Shown here in pieces: positions 33,667 through 42,406 of a DNA stretch of 64,000 bases (within the stretch, counting starts at the first letter, position 1; each line of letters opens with the position of its first letter). The translations under genes and the position numbers were made by a program. The notes beneath the pieces were generated by a model that worked only from the letters and a program-made list of their open reading frames with translations, made no database searches and was not told the DNA's origin. The stretch covers positions 46,256-110,255 of the forward strand of contig CAKTUU010000005.1 in the NCBI GenBank assembly GCA_934621505.1. Reading direction: 5' to 3'. This DNA is from an uncultured Clostridia bacterium. GTDB taxonomy: Bacteria; Bacillota; Clostridia; Christensenellales; Aristaeellaceae.

Positions 33667-34641
33667 TTACAGCTTGCCAGCCAGGTGGCAGGCCACAAAG
33701 TGACCGTTGCCCATATCCCGCAGGCAGGGCTTTTCCCTGCTGCACTGCTCGCAGGCGTGGGGGCAGCGGGTGTGGAAGCAGCAGCCCGTGGGCGGGTTCA
33801 TCAGGCTGGGCACGTCGCCCTCCAGCATGTTGCGCATGGTGGGCCGGTCCGGATCGGGAATGGGAATAGCGTCCAGCAGGGCCTGGGTGTAGGGATGGGT
33901 GGGATGGCAGAACAGGTCCTCCGTCTCCGCTACCTCTACCAGATTGCCCAGATACATGACCGCCACCCGGTCGCACAGGTGCTCCACAACCGCCAGGTTG
34001 TGAGAGATGAACAGGTAGGTCAGCTTGTACTTTTCCTGCAAATCCTGCATCAGGTTCAAAATCTGGGCCTGAATGGACACGTCCAGAGCGGATACCGGCT
34101 CGTCGCACACAATCAGCGAGGGGTTCAGGGCCAGGGCCCGGGCTACGCCGATGCGCTGGCGCTGGCCGCCGGAAAACTCGTGAGGGTACTTGGTGTAAGC
34201 CTCGGGCCGCAGGCCCACGTCGTGCATCAGGGAGCGCACCCGCTCCTCCTGCTCCCTGGCGGTGCCGATTTTATGCACCCGCATGGGCTCGGCGATGCAG
34301 CGGCCTACGGTAAACCGGGGGTCCAGCGAGGAGTAGGGGTCCTGAAAGATAATCTGAATTTTTTGGGACAGGTCGCTTTTGGCCCCCTGGGCAAAAATGT
34401 CCTGGCCCTCAAACAGCACCTGACCGCCGGTGGGCTTCAGCAGGCGCACAATGGTTTTGCCGGTGGTGGACTTGCCGCAGCCGCTTTCACCCACCAGGCC
34501 GAAGGTTTCGCCCTGCTGAATGGAAAAGGAGATGTCGTCCACGGCCTTTACATAGCGCTTTTCGGAGGTGAGCACGTTTTTGCGCACCTTCACGGGGTAG
34601 TATACCTTCAGGTTTTTAACCTCCAGCAACGCCTGGCTCAT
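33667..34641 (-). CDS. oppF: Oligopeptide ABC transporter ATPase, OppF/DppF type
   Basis: A 324-residue ATPase. Walker A is GESGCGKST, the signature is FSGGQRQRIGVARAL and Walker B is LIVCDEPVSALD. The C-terminal oligopeptide-transporter extension has TGCCFHTRCPHACEQC, the cysteine-rich tail typical of OppD/F-type subunits. It overlaps the OppD-type gene by 4 nt. Together with OppD, OppB and OppC it forms the cytoplasmic motor of a peptide importer whose binding protein is encoded at 39834 on the other strand. Confidence 0.93.
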   Translation of the reverse strand: MSQALLEVKNLKVYYPVKVRKNVLTSEKRYVKAVDDISFSIQQGETFGLVGESGCGKSTTGKTIVRLLKPTGGQVLFEGQDIFAQGAKSDLSQKIQIIFQDPYSSLDPRFTVGRCIAEPMRVHKIGTAREQEERVRSLMHDVGLRPEAYTKYPHEFSGGQRQRIGVARALALNPSLIVCDEPVSALDVSIQAQILNLMQDLQEKYKLTYLFISHNLAVVEHLCDRVAVMYLGNLVEVAETEDLFCHPTHPYTQALLDAIPIPDPDRPTMRNMLEGDVPSLMNPPTGCCFHTRCPHACEQCSREKPCLRDMGNGHFVACHLAGKL

Positions 34642-35630
34642 TCCTGGGTCGCCTCCTTCTGTGCGGCATATTTCCAGCAGCGTACCTTACGGCCGTCCGG
34701 CATGGTAACCAGGTCCGGCTTCTGGGTGCGGCAGATTTCCATGCAGTCCTCGCAGCGGGGGGAGAAGCGGCAGCCCTGGGGGAATTCCTTGGGGCTGGGA
34801 ATGCTGCCCTTGATGTTGTACAGCCGCTCCTGCTGGTCGTGCAGCTTGGGGATGGATTTCAGCAGGCCCACGGTATAGGGGTGCAGGGGCTGCTTGTAAA
34901 TGGACTTGACGTCGGAATACTCCACTGCCTGTCCGCCGTACATGACCAGCACGTTTTCGGCGGTCTGGGCCACAATGCCCAGGTCGTGGGTAATCAGGAT
35001 AATGGCGGTGCCCAGCTTTTTGCGCAGGTCGCCGATCAGCCGCAGAATCTGTGCCTGAATGGTTACGTCCAGAGCGGTGGTAGGCTCGTCCGCGATCAGA
35101 ATATTGGGCTGGCAGGACAGGGCCATGGCAATCATGACGCGCTGGCGCATACCGCCGGAAATCTGGTGCGGGTAACGCTCCATGCTTTTTTCCGGGTCAG
35201 GGATGCCTACCAGACGCAGCATTTCCACCGCCCGGTCATGGGCGCGCTTCTTGTCCTTTTCACCATGGTACAGCAGGGATTCCATAATCTGCCGGCCGAT
35301 GGTGAACACCGGGTTCAGGCTGGTCATGGGCTCCTGAAAAATCATGGAAATTTCCTTGCCGCGAATCTGGCGCATCCGCTTTTCGCTGACCTTGCACAGG
35401 TCCTCGCCGTGATACACGATGCTGCCGTCGATGATTTTTCCCGGCGGGTTGGGAATCAGCCGCAGGATGGACAGGGAGGTGACGGATTTGCCGCAGCCGC
35501 TTTCGCCTACAATGGCCAGGGTTTCGCCGTTGTGCAGTGTAAAATCCAGGCCGTCCACGGCGGGCACCACGCCCTCCTCAGTATAGAAATAGGTTTTGAG
35601 GCCATTGACTTCCAAAATGGGTTCAGACAT
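34638..35630 (-). CDS. oppD: Oligopeptide ABC transporter ATPase, OppD/DppD type
   Basis: A 330-residue ATPase with Walker A GESGCGKSV, signature ISGGMRQRVMIAMAL and Walker B ILIADEPTTALD. The C-terminal extension carries the cysteine pattern GCRFSPRCEDCMEIC. It is 17 nt downstream of the OppC gene and overlaps oppF. The pair OppD-OppF is expected to form a heterodimer. Nickel or dipeptide importers have the same subunits, so opp versus dpp cannot be settled from sequence. Confidence 0.93.
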   Translation of the reverse strand: MSEPILEVNGLKTYFYTEEGVVPAVDGLDFTLHNGETLAIVGESGCGKSVTSLSILRLIPNPPGKIIDGSIVYHGEDLCKVSEKRMRQIRGKEISMIFQEPMTSLNPVFTIGRQIMESLLYHGEKDKKRAHDRAVEMLRLVGIPDPEKSMERYPHQISGGMRQRVMIAMALSCQPNILIADEPTTALDVTIQAQILRLIGDLRKKLGTAIILITHDLGIVAQTAENVLVMYGGQAVEYSDVKSIYKQPLHPYTVGLLKSIPKLHDQQERLYNIKGSIPSPKEFPQGCRFSPRCEDCMEICRTQKPDLVTMPDGRKVRCWKYAAQKEATQE

Positions 35631-35647
35631 GGAAAATGCCCTCCTTC

Positions 35648-36484
35648 TCAGCTATTCTTCAGCTTGGGATCCAGCGCGTCGCGCAGGCCGTCGCCCACCA
35701 GAGAAAAACTCATCACCACCAGCGTGATGGCGATACCGGGAATCAGCACGGCCAGAGGATAGGCGCGAATAACGTCGCGACCCGTGGACAGCATGGCGCC
35801 CCATTCCGGCGCGGGGGGCTGAACGCCCAGTCCCAGGAAGGACAGGGAGGAGGCGGTCAGAATGGCGGTGCCCAGGTTCAGGGTAATGTTGACAATGATC
35901 TGGGAAACGGCGTTGGGGATGATGTGGGTAAAAATCATGCGGGCATTGGACGCGCCCATGACCCGGCACGCCTGAATGTACTCCGCGTCCTTATTGGCCA
36001 TAACGATACCGCGCACCATACGGGCGATGGAAGGAATGGAGAAAATGGCGATGGCGATGGCGGTGTTTTCCGTGCCGCTGCCCAAAATGGCCACAACGGT
36101 GATGGCCAGCAGCAGGCTGGGGAAGGCAAGCAGAATATCAATCAGCCGGGACACCAGAGTATCCACCCAGCCGCCGAAGAAGCCGGCGCACACGCCCAGC
36201 AGCACGCCCACCAGACAGCCGCTCATAACGCCGGCAAAGCTGATGGACAGGGACACCCGCGCACCGTAAATCATACGGGTAAAGGTGTCACGGCCCAGGT
36301 TATCGGTGCCAAACCAGTGCTCGGAGGAGGGCTGCTGGTATTTGTGCACCAGGTCCTGCGCCAAAGGGTCCTGGGTGCAGAACATGGGGCCAAACAGGGC
36401 TACCAGCAAAAAGAAAAGCAGAATCACAGCGCCCAGGACGGATACCTTGCGCCGGGCAAAGCGCCGCAGTACGGTTTTGAACAT
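35648..36484 (-). CDS. oppC: Oligopeptide ABC transporter permease, OppC/DppC type
   Basis: A 278-residue permease with an N-terminal helix, the characteristic periplasmic segment HKYQQPSSEHWFGTDNLGRDTFTRMIYGARVSL, and five more helices. The coupling loop reads YIQACRVMGASNARMIFTHIIPN. It partners with OppB (19-nt gap) and the OppD/OppF ATPases. No anomaly is visible. Confidence 0.93.
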   Translation of the reverse strand: MFKTVLRRFARRKVSVLGAVILLFFLLVALFGPMFCTQDPLAQDLVHKYQQPSSEHWFGTDNLGRDTFTRMIYGARVSLSISFAGVMSGCLVGVLLGVCAGFFGGWVDTLVSRLIDILLAFPSLLLAITVVAILGSGTENTAIAIAIFSIPSIARMVRGIVMANKDAEYIQACRVMGASNARMIFTHIIPNAVSQIIVNITLNLGTAILTASSLSFLGLGVQPPAPEWGAMLSTGRDVIRAYPLAVLIPGIAITLVVMSFSLVGDGLRDALDPKLKNS

Positions 36485-36502
36485 GCGTTTCGTCCCCCTT
36501 CC

Positions 36503-37423
36503 TTACTCGCACTTGATTCGGGGATCAACAAAGGCGTACATCAGGTCCACCAGTGTGTTGATAACCACGAAGGTAACGGCCAGCACCAGCACGCAGCCCT
36601 GCACGGCGGGGTAGTCCCGCTTGGATACGGAGTCCACCACAAACCGGCCTACGCCCTTGATGGAAAAAATCGTTTCCACAATGGCGGAGCCCGCCAGCAG
36701 ACCGCCAAACCGCAGGCCGATGGCCGTCAGGATGGGAATCAGGGCGTTTTTAAACGCGTGGCTGAAGGTGATGACCCGGTTGGGAATGCCGCGGGAACGG
36801 GAGGTGCGGATGTAATCCTGCCCAATCACGTCCAGCATGGCGGAACGGGTGGTGCGGGCGATAAAGCCGATGGCCTGAGTGCCCAGGGTCACGATGGGCA
36901 GCACCATACGGGCCGGAGTAATGGCGCCCATGCTGGGGAACCAGCGCAGGTTCAGGGTAAATACCAGCATCAGAATCAGCGCCAGGAAGAACGACGGGGT
37001 GGAAACCGCCAGCATGGACAGAACCATGATGCAGTTATCCCAGAACTTGTTGTGGAAAACCGCCGCCAGAATGCCCACCAGAATGCCGCCGATGGCCGCG
37101 ATGATGATGCCGCCAAAGGCCAGAATCAGCGTGTTGGGGTAGCGGCTCATCAATTCTTCCCACACCGGCTTGCCCGTTACGATGGACGTGCCCAAATCGC
37201 CGTGGAACAGCTCCTTCATAAAGCGCAGGTACTGCTGGGGCAGGGGGTCGTTCAGGCCAAGGCGCTCCCGCTCCACCTCTACCATTTCCTGGGGTACATC
37301 GATGCCCAGCATGTTCTTGACCGGATCGCCGGGAATCATGCGAACCATAAAAAATACAATCAAGGACAAAATCAGTAGCATGGGAATCAGTTGCAGCAGC
37401 CTTTTGAGAATGTATCTGAACAC
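36503..37423 (-). CDS. oppB: Oligopeptide ABC transporter permease, OppB/DppB type
   Basis: A 306-residue permease starting MFRYILKRLLQLIPMLL, the family N-terminus, followed by MIPGDPVKNMLG and LGLNDPLPQQYLRF, then TARTTRSAMLDVIGQDYIRTSRSRG as coupling loop. It is the first gene of the long minus-strand operon and is preceded by an operator-bearing promoter at 37519-37548. GntR control of this promoter is inferred from the shared palindromes. Confidence 0.93.
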   Translation of the reverse strand: MFRYILKRLLQLIPMLLILSLIVFFMVRMIPGDPVKNMLGIDVPQEMVEVERERLGLNDPLPQQYLRFMKELFHGDLGTSIVTGKPVWEELMSRYPNTLILAFGGIIIAAIGGILVGILAAVFHNKFWDNCIMVLSMLAVSTPSFFLALILMLVFTLNLRWFPSMGAITPARMVLPIVTLGTQAIGFIARTTRSAMLDVIGQDYIRTSRSRGIPNRVITFSHAFKNALIPILTAIGLRFGGLLAGSAIVETIFSIKGVGRFVVDSVSKRDYPAVQGCVLVLAVTFVVINTLVDLMYAFVDPRIKCE

Positions 37424-37494
37424 GGCGTTTCTCCTCCTTTGTAGCCCTTTCCTCCAACCGGGCCAAGCACGGCGCGTTTTTTAGAGGCCGGTAC

Positions 37495-37523
37495 TTGACG
37501 GTATTTTCACAAGGATGTATACT
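37495..37523 (+). promoter_or_regulatory. Promoter of the GntR-amidohydrolase unit
   Basis: TTGACG (37495-37500), 17 bases and TATACT (37518-37523), upstream of the GntR gene. Operator-like palindromes follow at 37538 and 37569, downstream of the predicted start of transcription, where a bound repressor would block elongation. Confidence 0.6.
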
Positions 37524-37548
37524 AGCCTCGAAACAGGATTGTATGCAA
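37519..37548 (-). promoter_or_regulatory. Promoter of the opp operon, overlapping an operator
   Basis: On the minus strand TTGCAT (37543-37548), 18 bases and TAGTAT (37519-37524). The -35 lies inside the palindrome at 37538-37549, so a bound regulator should exclude RNA polymerase. It also overlaps the divergent promoter at 37495-37523. Confidence 0.55.
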
Positions 37549-37580
37549 TCCGTGTGTGGATTGTTTGAATTGTATGCAAT
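37538..37580. promoter_or_regulatory. Two operator-like palindromes (ATTGTATGCAAT)
   Basis: The 12-mer ATTGTATGCAAT occurs at 37538-37549 and again at 37569-37580 in the gap between oppB and the GntR gene; the first copy extends to GGATTGTATGCAATCC. The related ATTGCATACAAT (the exact reverse complement) is at 39700-39711. FCD-type GntR proteins bind such TTGTATACAA-like sites, so these are the probable operators of the adjacent regulator. Confidence 0.7.
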
Positions 37581-37644
37581 AAAGTATACAAAGTCAATAA
37601 CGCCGGGCAAAAAAACAAAGCAAAAACAATGGAGAGACGACAGC

Positions 37645-38313
37645 ATGAAAAAAACGGACAGTCTGGAACTGGCGGACCTGCTCAGACGTTCCATCATTAA
37701 CGGAGAATACAAACCCCGGGAACGCCTGGTGGAAACGGAACTGGCCCGGAAATTTTCCGTCAGCCGCACGCCGGTACGGGAGGCGCTGAAGCATCTGGAG
37801 GCGCTGGGCATGGTGAAAATGGAGCGCTACAAGGGCGCTATGGTGGCGGATATCAGCCAGCAGGAAATCAAGGAAATACTGTATGTGCGCGCCAATCTGG
37901 AGGGCATGGCCGCCGGGCTGGCCTGCGCGAACATGACCCCGGACGACCTGCAAAGACTGCGCGCCTATCAGCAGGCCATGGAACGGGCGGTGGAGGAGGA
38001 CGATGTAAAACGCTTTTCCGCCAACAACGAGCAGTTCCATTACCTGATCTTTGAAAAAAGTGGGAACCGGTATTTGTACGAAACCATTACGGGCCTGCTG
38101 AAACGGTCCTGGCACGAGCCAAGCACGTCCTGGAAAGGACTGGGCGACATTCCCCTGACCCTGGACGGGCACCGGCGCATTCTGCGGGCCATTGAAACCC
38201 GGGATGTGAGGGAGGCCCGCGAGGCGGCGGAAAAACACATTCTGGACGCGATTGCCATTAACGAAGCCCAGAACCGCGCCTACAAAGGCATGGCGGGTTC
38301 CCGGGACGCCTGA
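37645..38313 (+). CDS. GntR-family transcriptional regulator (FadR/FCD subfamily)
   Basis: A 222-residue regulator. The N-terminal winged helix (about residues 7-75) contains LADLLRRSIINGEYKPRERLVETELARKFSVSRTPVREALKHLEALG, the GntR signature. The C-terminal helical FCD domain (about 80-215) shows ILYVRANLEGMAAGLA, DEEDVKRFSANNEQFHYLIFE-type ligand and metal residues (D/N and H) and a late HRRILRAIETRD with His. The ATG at 37645 follows GGAGAG. It is divergent from oppB and upstream of the amidohydrolase; nearby palindromes suggest that it controls both directions and the binding-protein gene. The effector is not known. Confidence 0.92.
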   Translation: MKKTDSLELADLLRRSIINGEYKPRERLVETELARKFSVSRTPVREALKHLEALGMVKMERYKGAMVADISQQEIKEILYVRANLEGMAAGLACANMTPDDLQRLRAYQQAMERAVEEDDVKRFSANNEQFHYLIFEKSGNRYLYETITGLLKRSWHEPSTSWKGLGDIPLTLDGHRRILRAIETRDVREAREAAEKHILDAIAINEAQNRAYKGMAGSRDA

Positions 38314-38390
38314 TGTGCGAAGCCCTGGCACCGCATACGCACGCGTATGCGGTGTCGTTTTATTCTTGATGAAATACGGGAAAGGATGAA

Positions 38391-39602
38391 ATGACGATGG
38401 AAAAAACCTGGTATGGCTTTACTTTGCTGGATGTATGCAACGAACGGGAGCTGCCGGACAGCGCCATTACCGTGCGGGATGGAAAAATTGCCTGGGTGGG
38501 CCCGGCGGCCGCTCTGGCCCCGGAACAGCGGGCCCAGGCGGAGAACCTGACAGGCATGACCGTGATGCCGGGCATGTTTAACTGCCACGTCCACGCCCTG
38601 GCTACGCCCACGGCCAACCCGGTATCCTTTAATACGGAGGACGCGGCCAAGTTTGCCCTGCGGGGGCTGAACCATTTGCAGCAGCACCTGCGGTCCGGCG
38701 TTACCTTTGTGCGGGATATGAACGGCCGCAAACAGGCCGAGGTAGGCCTGCGGGACGCAATTAATCAGGGCATTGTCATTGGCCCGCATTATATCATCAG
38801 CCGCCAGTGTCTGTGCATGACCGGCGGCCATGGCAGCAACACCGGTATGGAATGCGACGGCCCTGACGCCTGCCGCCGGGCTGCCCGGGAGCAGATCAAG
38901 CATGGCGCGGACCTGATTAAAATCATGGCCAGCGGCGGCATGATGTCGCCGGGCATGGAGGCCTCGTCCCCCCAGCTGACGGAGGAGGAAATGCGGGCCG
39001 CCATTGAGGAGGCCCACAAGGCCGGTAAAAAAACCGCCACCCATGCCCACAGCGCCGCCGCCATCAAGTGCGCCATTCGGGCCGGAATCGATTCGGTGGA
39101 GCACGGCACCTATCTGGACGACGAGTGCGTGCAGATGATGCTGGACAGGGGCGTGTGGCTGGTGCCCACCCTGTCCGCCATTCATTTTCTGATGCTGCAC
39201 CAGAACGACCCGGGCATTCCCAGTTACGCGCTGGATAAGTGCAAGCGGGCCCGGGACGCTCAGGTAGCCAGCTTCCAAAAGGCGCTGAAGGCCGGGGTAT
39301 CCATCGCCGCCGGTACGGACGCGGGCACGCCCTTCAACCCCCACTGGGGTTCATATACGGAATTATGCAAAATGGTGGAGTATGGCTGCACACCCTGGCA
39401 CGCGCTGCGGGCGGCTACCATTGACGCGGCACACATGATTGGTGTAGACAGCTGGACCGGTTCTCTGAAGGCGGGCAAAACCGCGGATTTCCTTGCGCTG
39501 GACAAGAACCCGCTGGAGGATATCAGCAGCCTGTCTCAGGTGGCCCGGGTCTACCTGGGCGGCCGGCGTGTGCATTTGGATGATTTGCAGCCGGATGCAT
39601 AA
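38391..39602 (+). CDS. Metal-dependent amidohydrolase (prolidase/imidazolonepropionase-like)
   Basis: A 403-residue amidohydrolase of the TIM-barrel superfamily. The metal site is complete: H66-x-H68 (CHVHAL), K177 (LIKIMASGG, the likely carboxylated Lys), H218/H220 (THAH), H238 (VEHGTY) and D310 (AGTDAGTPF). This pattern matches Xaa-Pro/Xaa-Arg dipeptidase and related enzymes that cleave N-acyl or C-terminal amino-acid amides. There is no signal peptide. AAAGG precedes the start; a second in-frame ATG at 38397 is an alternative. Its position between the GntR regulator and the peptide-binding protein argues for hydrolysis of imported dipeptides. Confidence 0.88.
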   Translation: MTMEKTWYGFTLLDVCNERELPDSAITVRDGKIAWVGPAAALAPEQRAQAENLTGMTVMPGMFNCHVHALATPTANPVSFNTEDAAKFALRGLNHLQQHLRSGVTFVRDMNGRKQAEVGLRDAINQGIVIGPHYIISRQCLCMTGGHGSNTGMECDGPDACRRAAREQIKHGADLIKIMASGGMMSPGMEASSPQLTEEEMRAAIEEAHKAGKKTATHAHSAAAIKCAIRAGIDSVEHGTYLDDECVQMMLDRGVWLVPTLSAIHFLMLHQNDPGIPSYALDKCKRARDAQVASFQKALKAGVSIAAGTDAGTPFNPHWGSYTELCKMVEYGCTPWHALRAATIDAAHMIGVDSWTGSLKAGKTADFLALDKNPLEDISSLSQVARVYLGGRRVHLDDLQPDA

Positions 39603-39699
39603 ATACTCAAATATGCTGAATTTTCAAGCCTGTTTATGTATTTTATGCATGAAATGATTGCCAAATACAGAAAATATACAATCGAATTTTGCACACACA

Positions 39700-39729
39700 A
39701 TTGCATACAATCCAAACGGGTGCTATAAT
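39700..39729 (+). promoter_or_regulatory. Promoter and overlapping operator for the peptide-binding protein
   Basis: ATTGCATACAAT (39700-39711) contains the -35 TTGCAT (39701-39706); 17 bases later is a consensus TATAAT (39724-39729). A further ATATACAAT half-site is at 39674. The operator matches those before oppB, so the binding protein belongs to the same regulon. Confidence 0.7.
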
Positions 39730-39833
39730 ACCGATTAGTTTCCGGAACGGAGACGGCAAAAACGCCTTGATGCGCAAAGGCGTGTACGGCAAAGCTCAGG
39801 AAACAAAACCCACGAAAGGAAGGATAGAAACTT

Positions 39834-41399
39834 ATGAAGAAGACACTCGCGTTGCTCCTTACGCTGGTGCTGCTGCTTCCCACTGTTGTTGGAACAGTCG
39901 CCGTGGCGGATGAGACCCAGTACCAGGATACCTTTACCATCGCCGTTACCAACGACCAGGAAATTATGGACGGCCAGATGAACGTCAACAATGACCTGGT
40001 GCTGCCTCAGGTATATTCCTACCTGGTAAAGCGCGATCTGGAAGGCAAGATCGTGGGCGACGTTGCCGAGAGCTGGGAAGTTTCCGAGGACGAGCTGACC
40101 TGGACCTTCCACCTGAAGAAGGGCGTTAAGTTCCACAGCGGCAAGGAATTGACCGCCGAGGACGTAAAGGCCACCTACGACCGTCTGCTGAACAAGGACG
40201 ACCCGGTGCGCTACACCCAGACCATGGGCTTTATCGATCACTGCGATATCGTGGATGATTACACCATCAACCTGGTGACCCTGGAGCCCGCCGGCCCCAT
40301 GCTGGCTTCCCTGACCCTGCGCGCCAACACCCTGCTGAACAAGGACTACATTGAAAAGTACGGCAAGGACCTGGGCAAGGACGTGGAGAGCGTTGACGGC
40401 ACCGGCCCCTTCAAGCTGGTTGAGTGGAACAAGGACGAGGATATGCACCTGGTTCGCTACGACGACTACTTCAACGGCCCCGCCGCTACCGAGAACATCG
40501 TCATCCAGGTCGTTCCCGAAGCCGCTTCCCGCGCCATCGCCGTGGAAAGCCATCAGGTTGACGCCGCCATCAATATCTCCGCCGAGGACGTGCTGCGCTT
40601 CAAGGAAGACAGCAGCCTGAACGTGTTCTCCATCCCCGGCCCTGGCTGCCACCTGTTCCAGTTTAACTGCTCCAACCCCATCATCAAGAACACCAAGGTT
40701 CGCCAGGCGATTTCCTACGCTCTGGACCGTACCGCTCTGGTAGACGCCCTGTGGGGCGCCATGGGTGAGAAGCCCCGCGACAGCGTTGCTCCGCCCGCCG
40801 CTTTTGGCTACATCAACCTGGGTGTGATCCAGCAGGATCAGGCCAAGGCCAAGGAACTGCTGGCCGAGGCTGGCTATCCCGACGGCTTTGAAATGAACCT
40901 GATGTGCACCGATGTGTACAACAAGGGCGTGCAGGCTGGCGAAATCGCCGCCGCTCAGCTGGCTGAAGTAGGCATCAAGTGCAACCTGGTGGTTGTGGAC
41001 AGCGCTACCTTCTCCGCCGCCTGGAACGGCCTGACCCCCGAAGAATTCCCGGATTGGGGCATGTTCCTGATGGGCGCCGGCTACATCACTCTGGATGGCG
41101 ACGAGGGCCTGAAGCGCCGCTTCGCTACCGCTGAGGACGGCAAGAACAGCAACAACTACGGCTTCTATTCCAACGCCGAGGTGGACGAGCTGCTGAATGG
41201 CGCCGCCAAGACCACCGATCAGGAATGGCGTGAAAAGGCCTACCAGCGTGCCGCCGAGATCCTGTACCTGGAGGATCCGGTGGGCTGCTACCTGAACAGC
41301 CGCAACGAGACCATCATCCTGTCCGCCCAGGTGGAGGACTTCAACATGACTCCCGTTGGCATCTACGATTGGCCCAGCATCAAGGTGCGCGCCAACTAA
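39834..41399 (+). CDS. Peptide-binding protein of an ABC importer (SBP family 5)
   Basis: A 521-residue binding protein of the OppA/DppA family. Residues 1-26 are a signal peptide that ends AVA-DET and has no lipobox cysteine, unusual for a monoderm. The mature chain has DGQMNVNNDLVLPQVYSYLVKRD, ESWEVSEDELTWTFHLKKGVKFHSGKELTAEDVKATYDR, the conserved SBP-5 signature, and a C-terminal NNYGFYSNAEVDELLNGA. It lacks its own permeases on this strand; the oppBCDF genes across the regulator complete the system. The gene ends at a strong terminator. Confidence 0.92.
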   Translation: MKKTLALLLTLVLLLPTVVGTVAVADETQYQDTFTIAVTNDQEIMDGQMNVNNDLVLPQVYSYLVKRDLEGKIVGDVAESWEVSEDELTWTFHLKKGVKFHSGKELTAEDVKATYDRLLNKDDPVRYTQTMGFIDHCDIVDDYTINLVTLEPAGPMLASLTLRANTLLNKDYIEKYGKDLGKDVESVDGTGPFKLVEWNKDEDMHLVRYDDYFNGPAATENIVIQVVPEAASRAIAVESHQVDAAINISAEDVLRFKEDSSLNVFSIPGPGCHLFQFNCSNPIIKNTKVRQAISYALDRTALVDALWGAMGEKPRDSVAPPAAFGYINLGVIQQDQAKAKELLAEAGYPDGFEMNLMCTDVYNKGVQAGEIAAAQLAEVGIKCNLVVVDSATFSAAWNGLTPEEFPDWGMFLMGAGYITLDGDEGLKRRFATAEDGKNSNNYGFYSNAEVDELLNGAAKTTDQEWREKAYQRAAEILYLEDPVGCYLNSRNETIILSAQVEDFNMTPVGIYDWPSIKVRAN

Positions 41400-41414
41400 A
41401 ATCCTTCTGATTCA

Positions 41415-41448
41415 GGAGGGCTGCCGGAAACGGCGGCCCTCCTTTTTT
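41415..41448 (+). terminator. Terminator of the peptide-binding protein
   Basis: GGAGGGCTGCCG (41415-41426) pairs with CGGCGGCCCTCC (41431-41442), one G-T pair, loop GAAA, followed by six T. Confidence 0.9.
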
Positions 41449-41520
41449 CTGTCCAAAATGAAGCGGGCCGAAACGCCGGTACGCGTTTCGAACCGCTGGC
41501 TATGGACATTGTGGGAAAAT

Positions 41521-41544
41521 TTCTTCCTATTATAATAGGAAGAA
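41521..41544 (-). terminator. AT-rich perfect palindrome after the epimerase gene
   Basis: The 24 bases 41521-41544 (TTCTTCCTATTA and its reverse complement) form a perfect palindrome flanked by A/T runs, 8 nt after the stop of the minus-strand epimerase. A hairpin CGAAACGC/GCGTTTCG lies further on at 41469-41490. It probably ends the minus transcript. Confidence 0.6.
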
Positions 41545-41551
41545 AAACCTG

Positions 41552-42406
41552 TCAAGCGGAGGGCAGCCGCTGCGCCTGCTCCAGGACGTTTCGCAGAAAA
41601 ACGTTGATTTGTGCCAGCCGCTGGGGCCAGTCCTGGCGGCCGTCGTGCCAGCATTCCGCCGTGAACAGCCGCACGCCAATGGCCATGGCCTGGCGCGCGC
41701 CGTGTACAAAGTCGACCCGGCCTGTGCCAAAGTCCATATCCCGGTATACGCCCTCCACGGTTTCCTTCAGATGCATGGCAAAGCAGTGCCCGGCCCCGGC
41801 CTGAATTTCCCGCTCCACATCGGTATGGTACAGGGCACAGGCGTTGGTCAGGTTGCCCAGATCGGGGTACATGCCCAGATACGGGGATTGCAGCGCGTTT
41901 ACATAAGCCATGCCCTTGGTGATGGTATCCATAAACGGGGTTTCCATGGTTTCAAAGCCCAAAACCACCCCGCAGCGGGCGGCGTATTCCACCGCCCGGC
42001 TCAGGTTTTCCACAAACCATGCGCGGGTCTGTTCATCCCCGGTTTCGTAATACACATCGTATCCGGCCAGCTGAATCAGGCGAATGCCCAAATCACAGGC
42101 CAAATCCACCGCCTTGCGCATCATTTCCAGACTGCGCTGGCGGGTGGCCCTGTCATGGCTGCCAAAGGGGTACTTGCGGTGCCCGCTCAGGCACATGGTG
42201 CGCACCGGCAGTCCAGCCAAATCCATAGCCTGCCGCAGGTCCGCCCGCTGCTTCTGCGTCCAGTCCAGCCGGGACAGGCGCGCGTCGCTTTCATCAATGC
42301 TGATTTCCAACTGGTCAAACCCGGCGGCTTTGGCGGCCGTCAGCATTTGCTGCCAGCTCATACCGGCGGGCATGGCCTTTTCATATAATCCCAGAGCTAT
42401 TTCCAT
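41552..42406 (-). CDS. ulaE: L-ribulose-5-phosphate 3-epimerase (UlaE/SgbU type)
   Basis: A 284-residue TIM-barrel sugar-phosphate isomerase/epimerase. The N-terminal IALGLYEKAMPAGMSW and the segment ISIDESDARLSRLDW, followed by MCLSGHRKYPFGS and IQLAGYDVYYE, are close to the E. coli UlaE/SgbU proteins. Metal ligands are expected at the Glu of LGFETMETP, the Asp of YPDLGNL, the His of MHLKETVEG and the Glu of TAECW. The start at 42406 has GGAGG; the long upstream extension in the frame is antisense to the MATE gene end and is rejected. It overlaps the MATE stop by 26 nt. In E. coli the enzyme serves L-ascorbate and xylulose/ribulose use; here it lies in a sugar-acid region without the ula PTS. 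Confidence 0.88.
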   Translation of the reverse strand: MEIALGLYEKAMPAGMSWQQMLTAAKAAGFDQLEISIDESDARLSRLDWTQKQRADLRQAMDLAGLPVRTMCLSGHRKYPFGSHDRATRQRSLEMMRKAVDLACDLGIRLIQLAGYDVYYETGDEQTRAWFVENLSRAVEYAARCGVVLGFETMETPFMDTITKGMAYVNALQSPYLGMYPDLGNLTNACALYHTDVEREIQAGAGHCFAMHLKETVEGVYRDMDFGTGRVDFVHGARQAMAIGVRLFTAECWHDGRQDWPQRLAQINVFLRNVLEQAQRLPSA

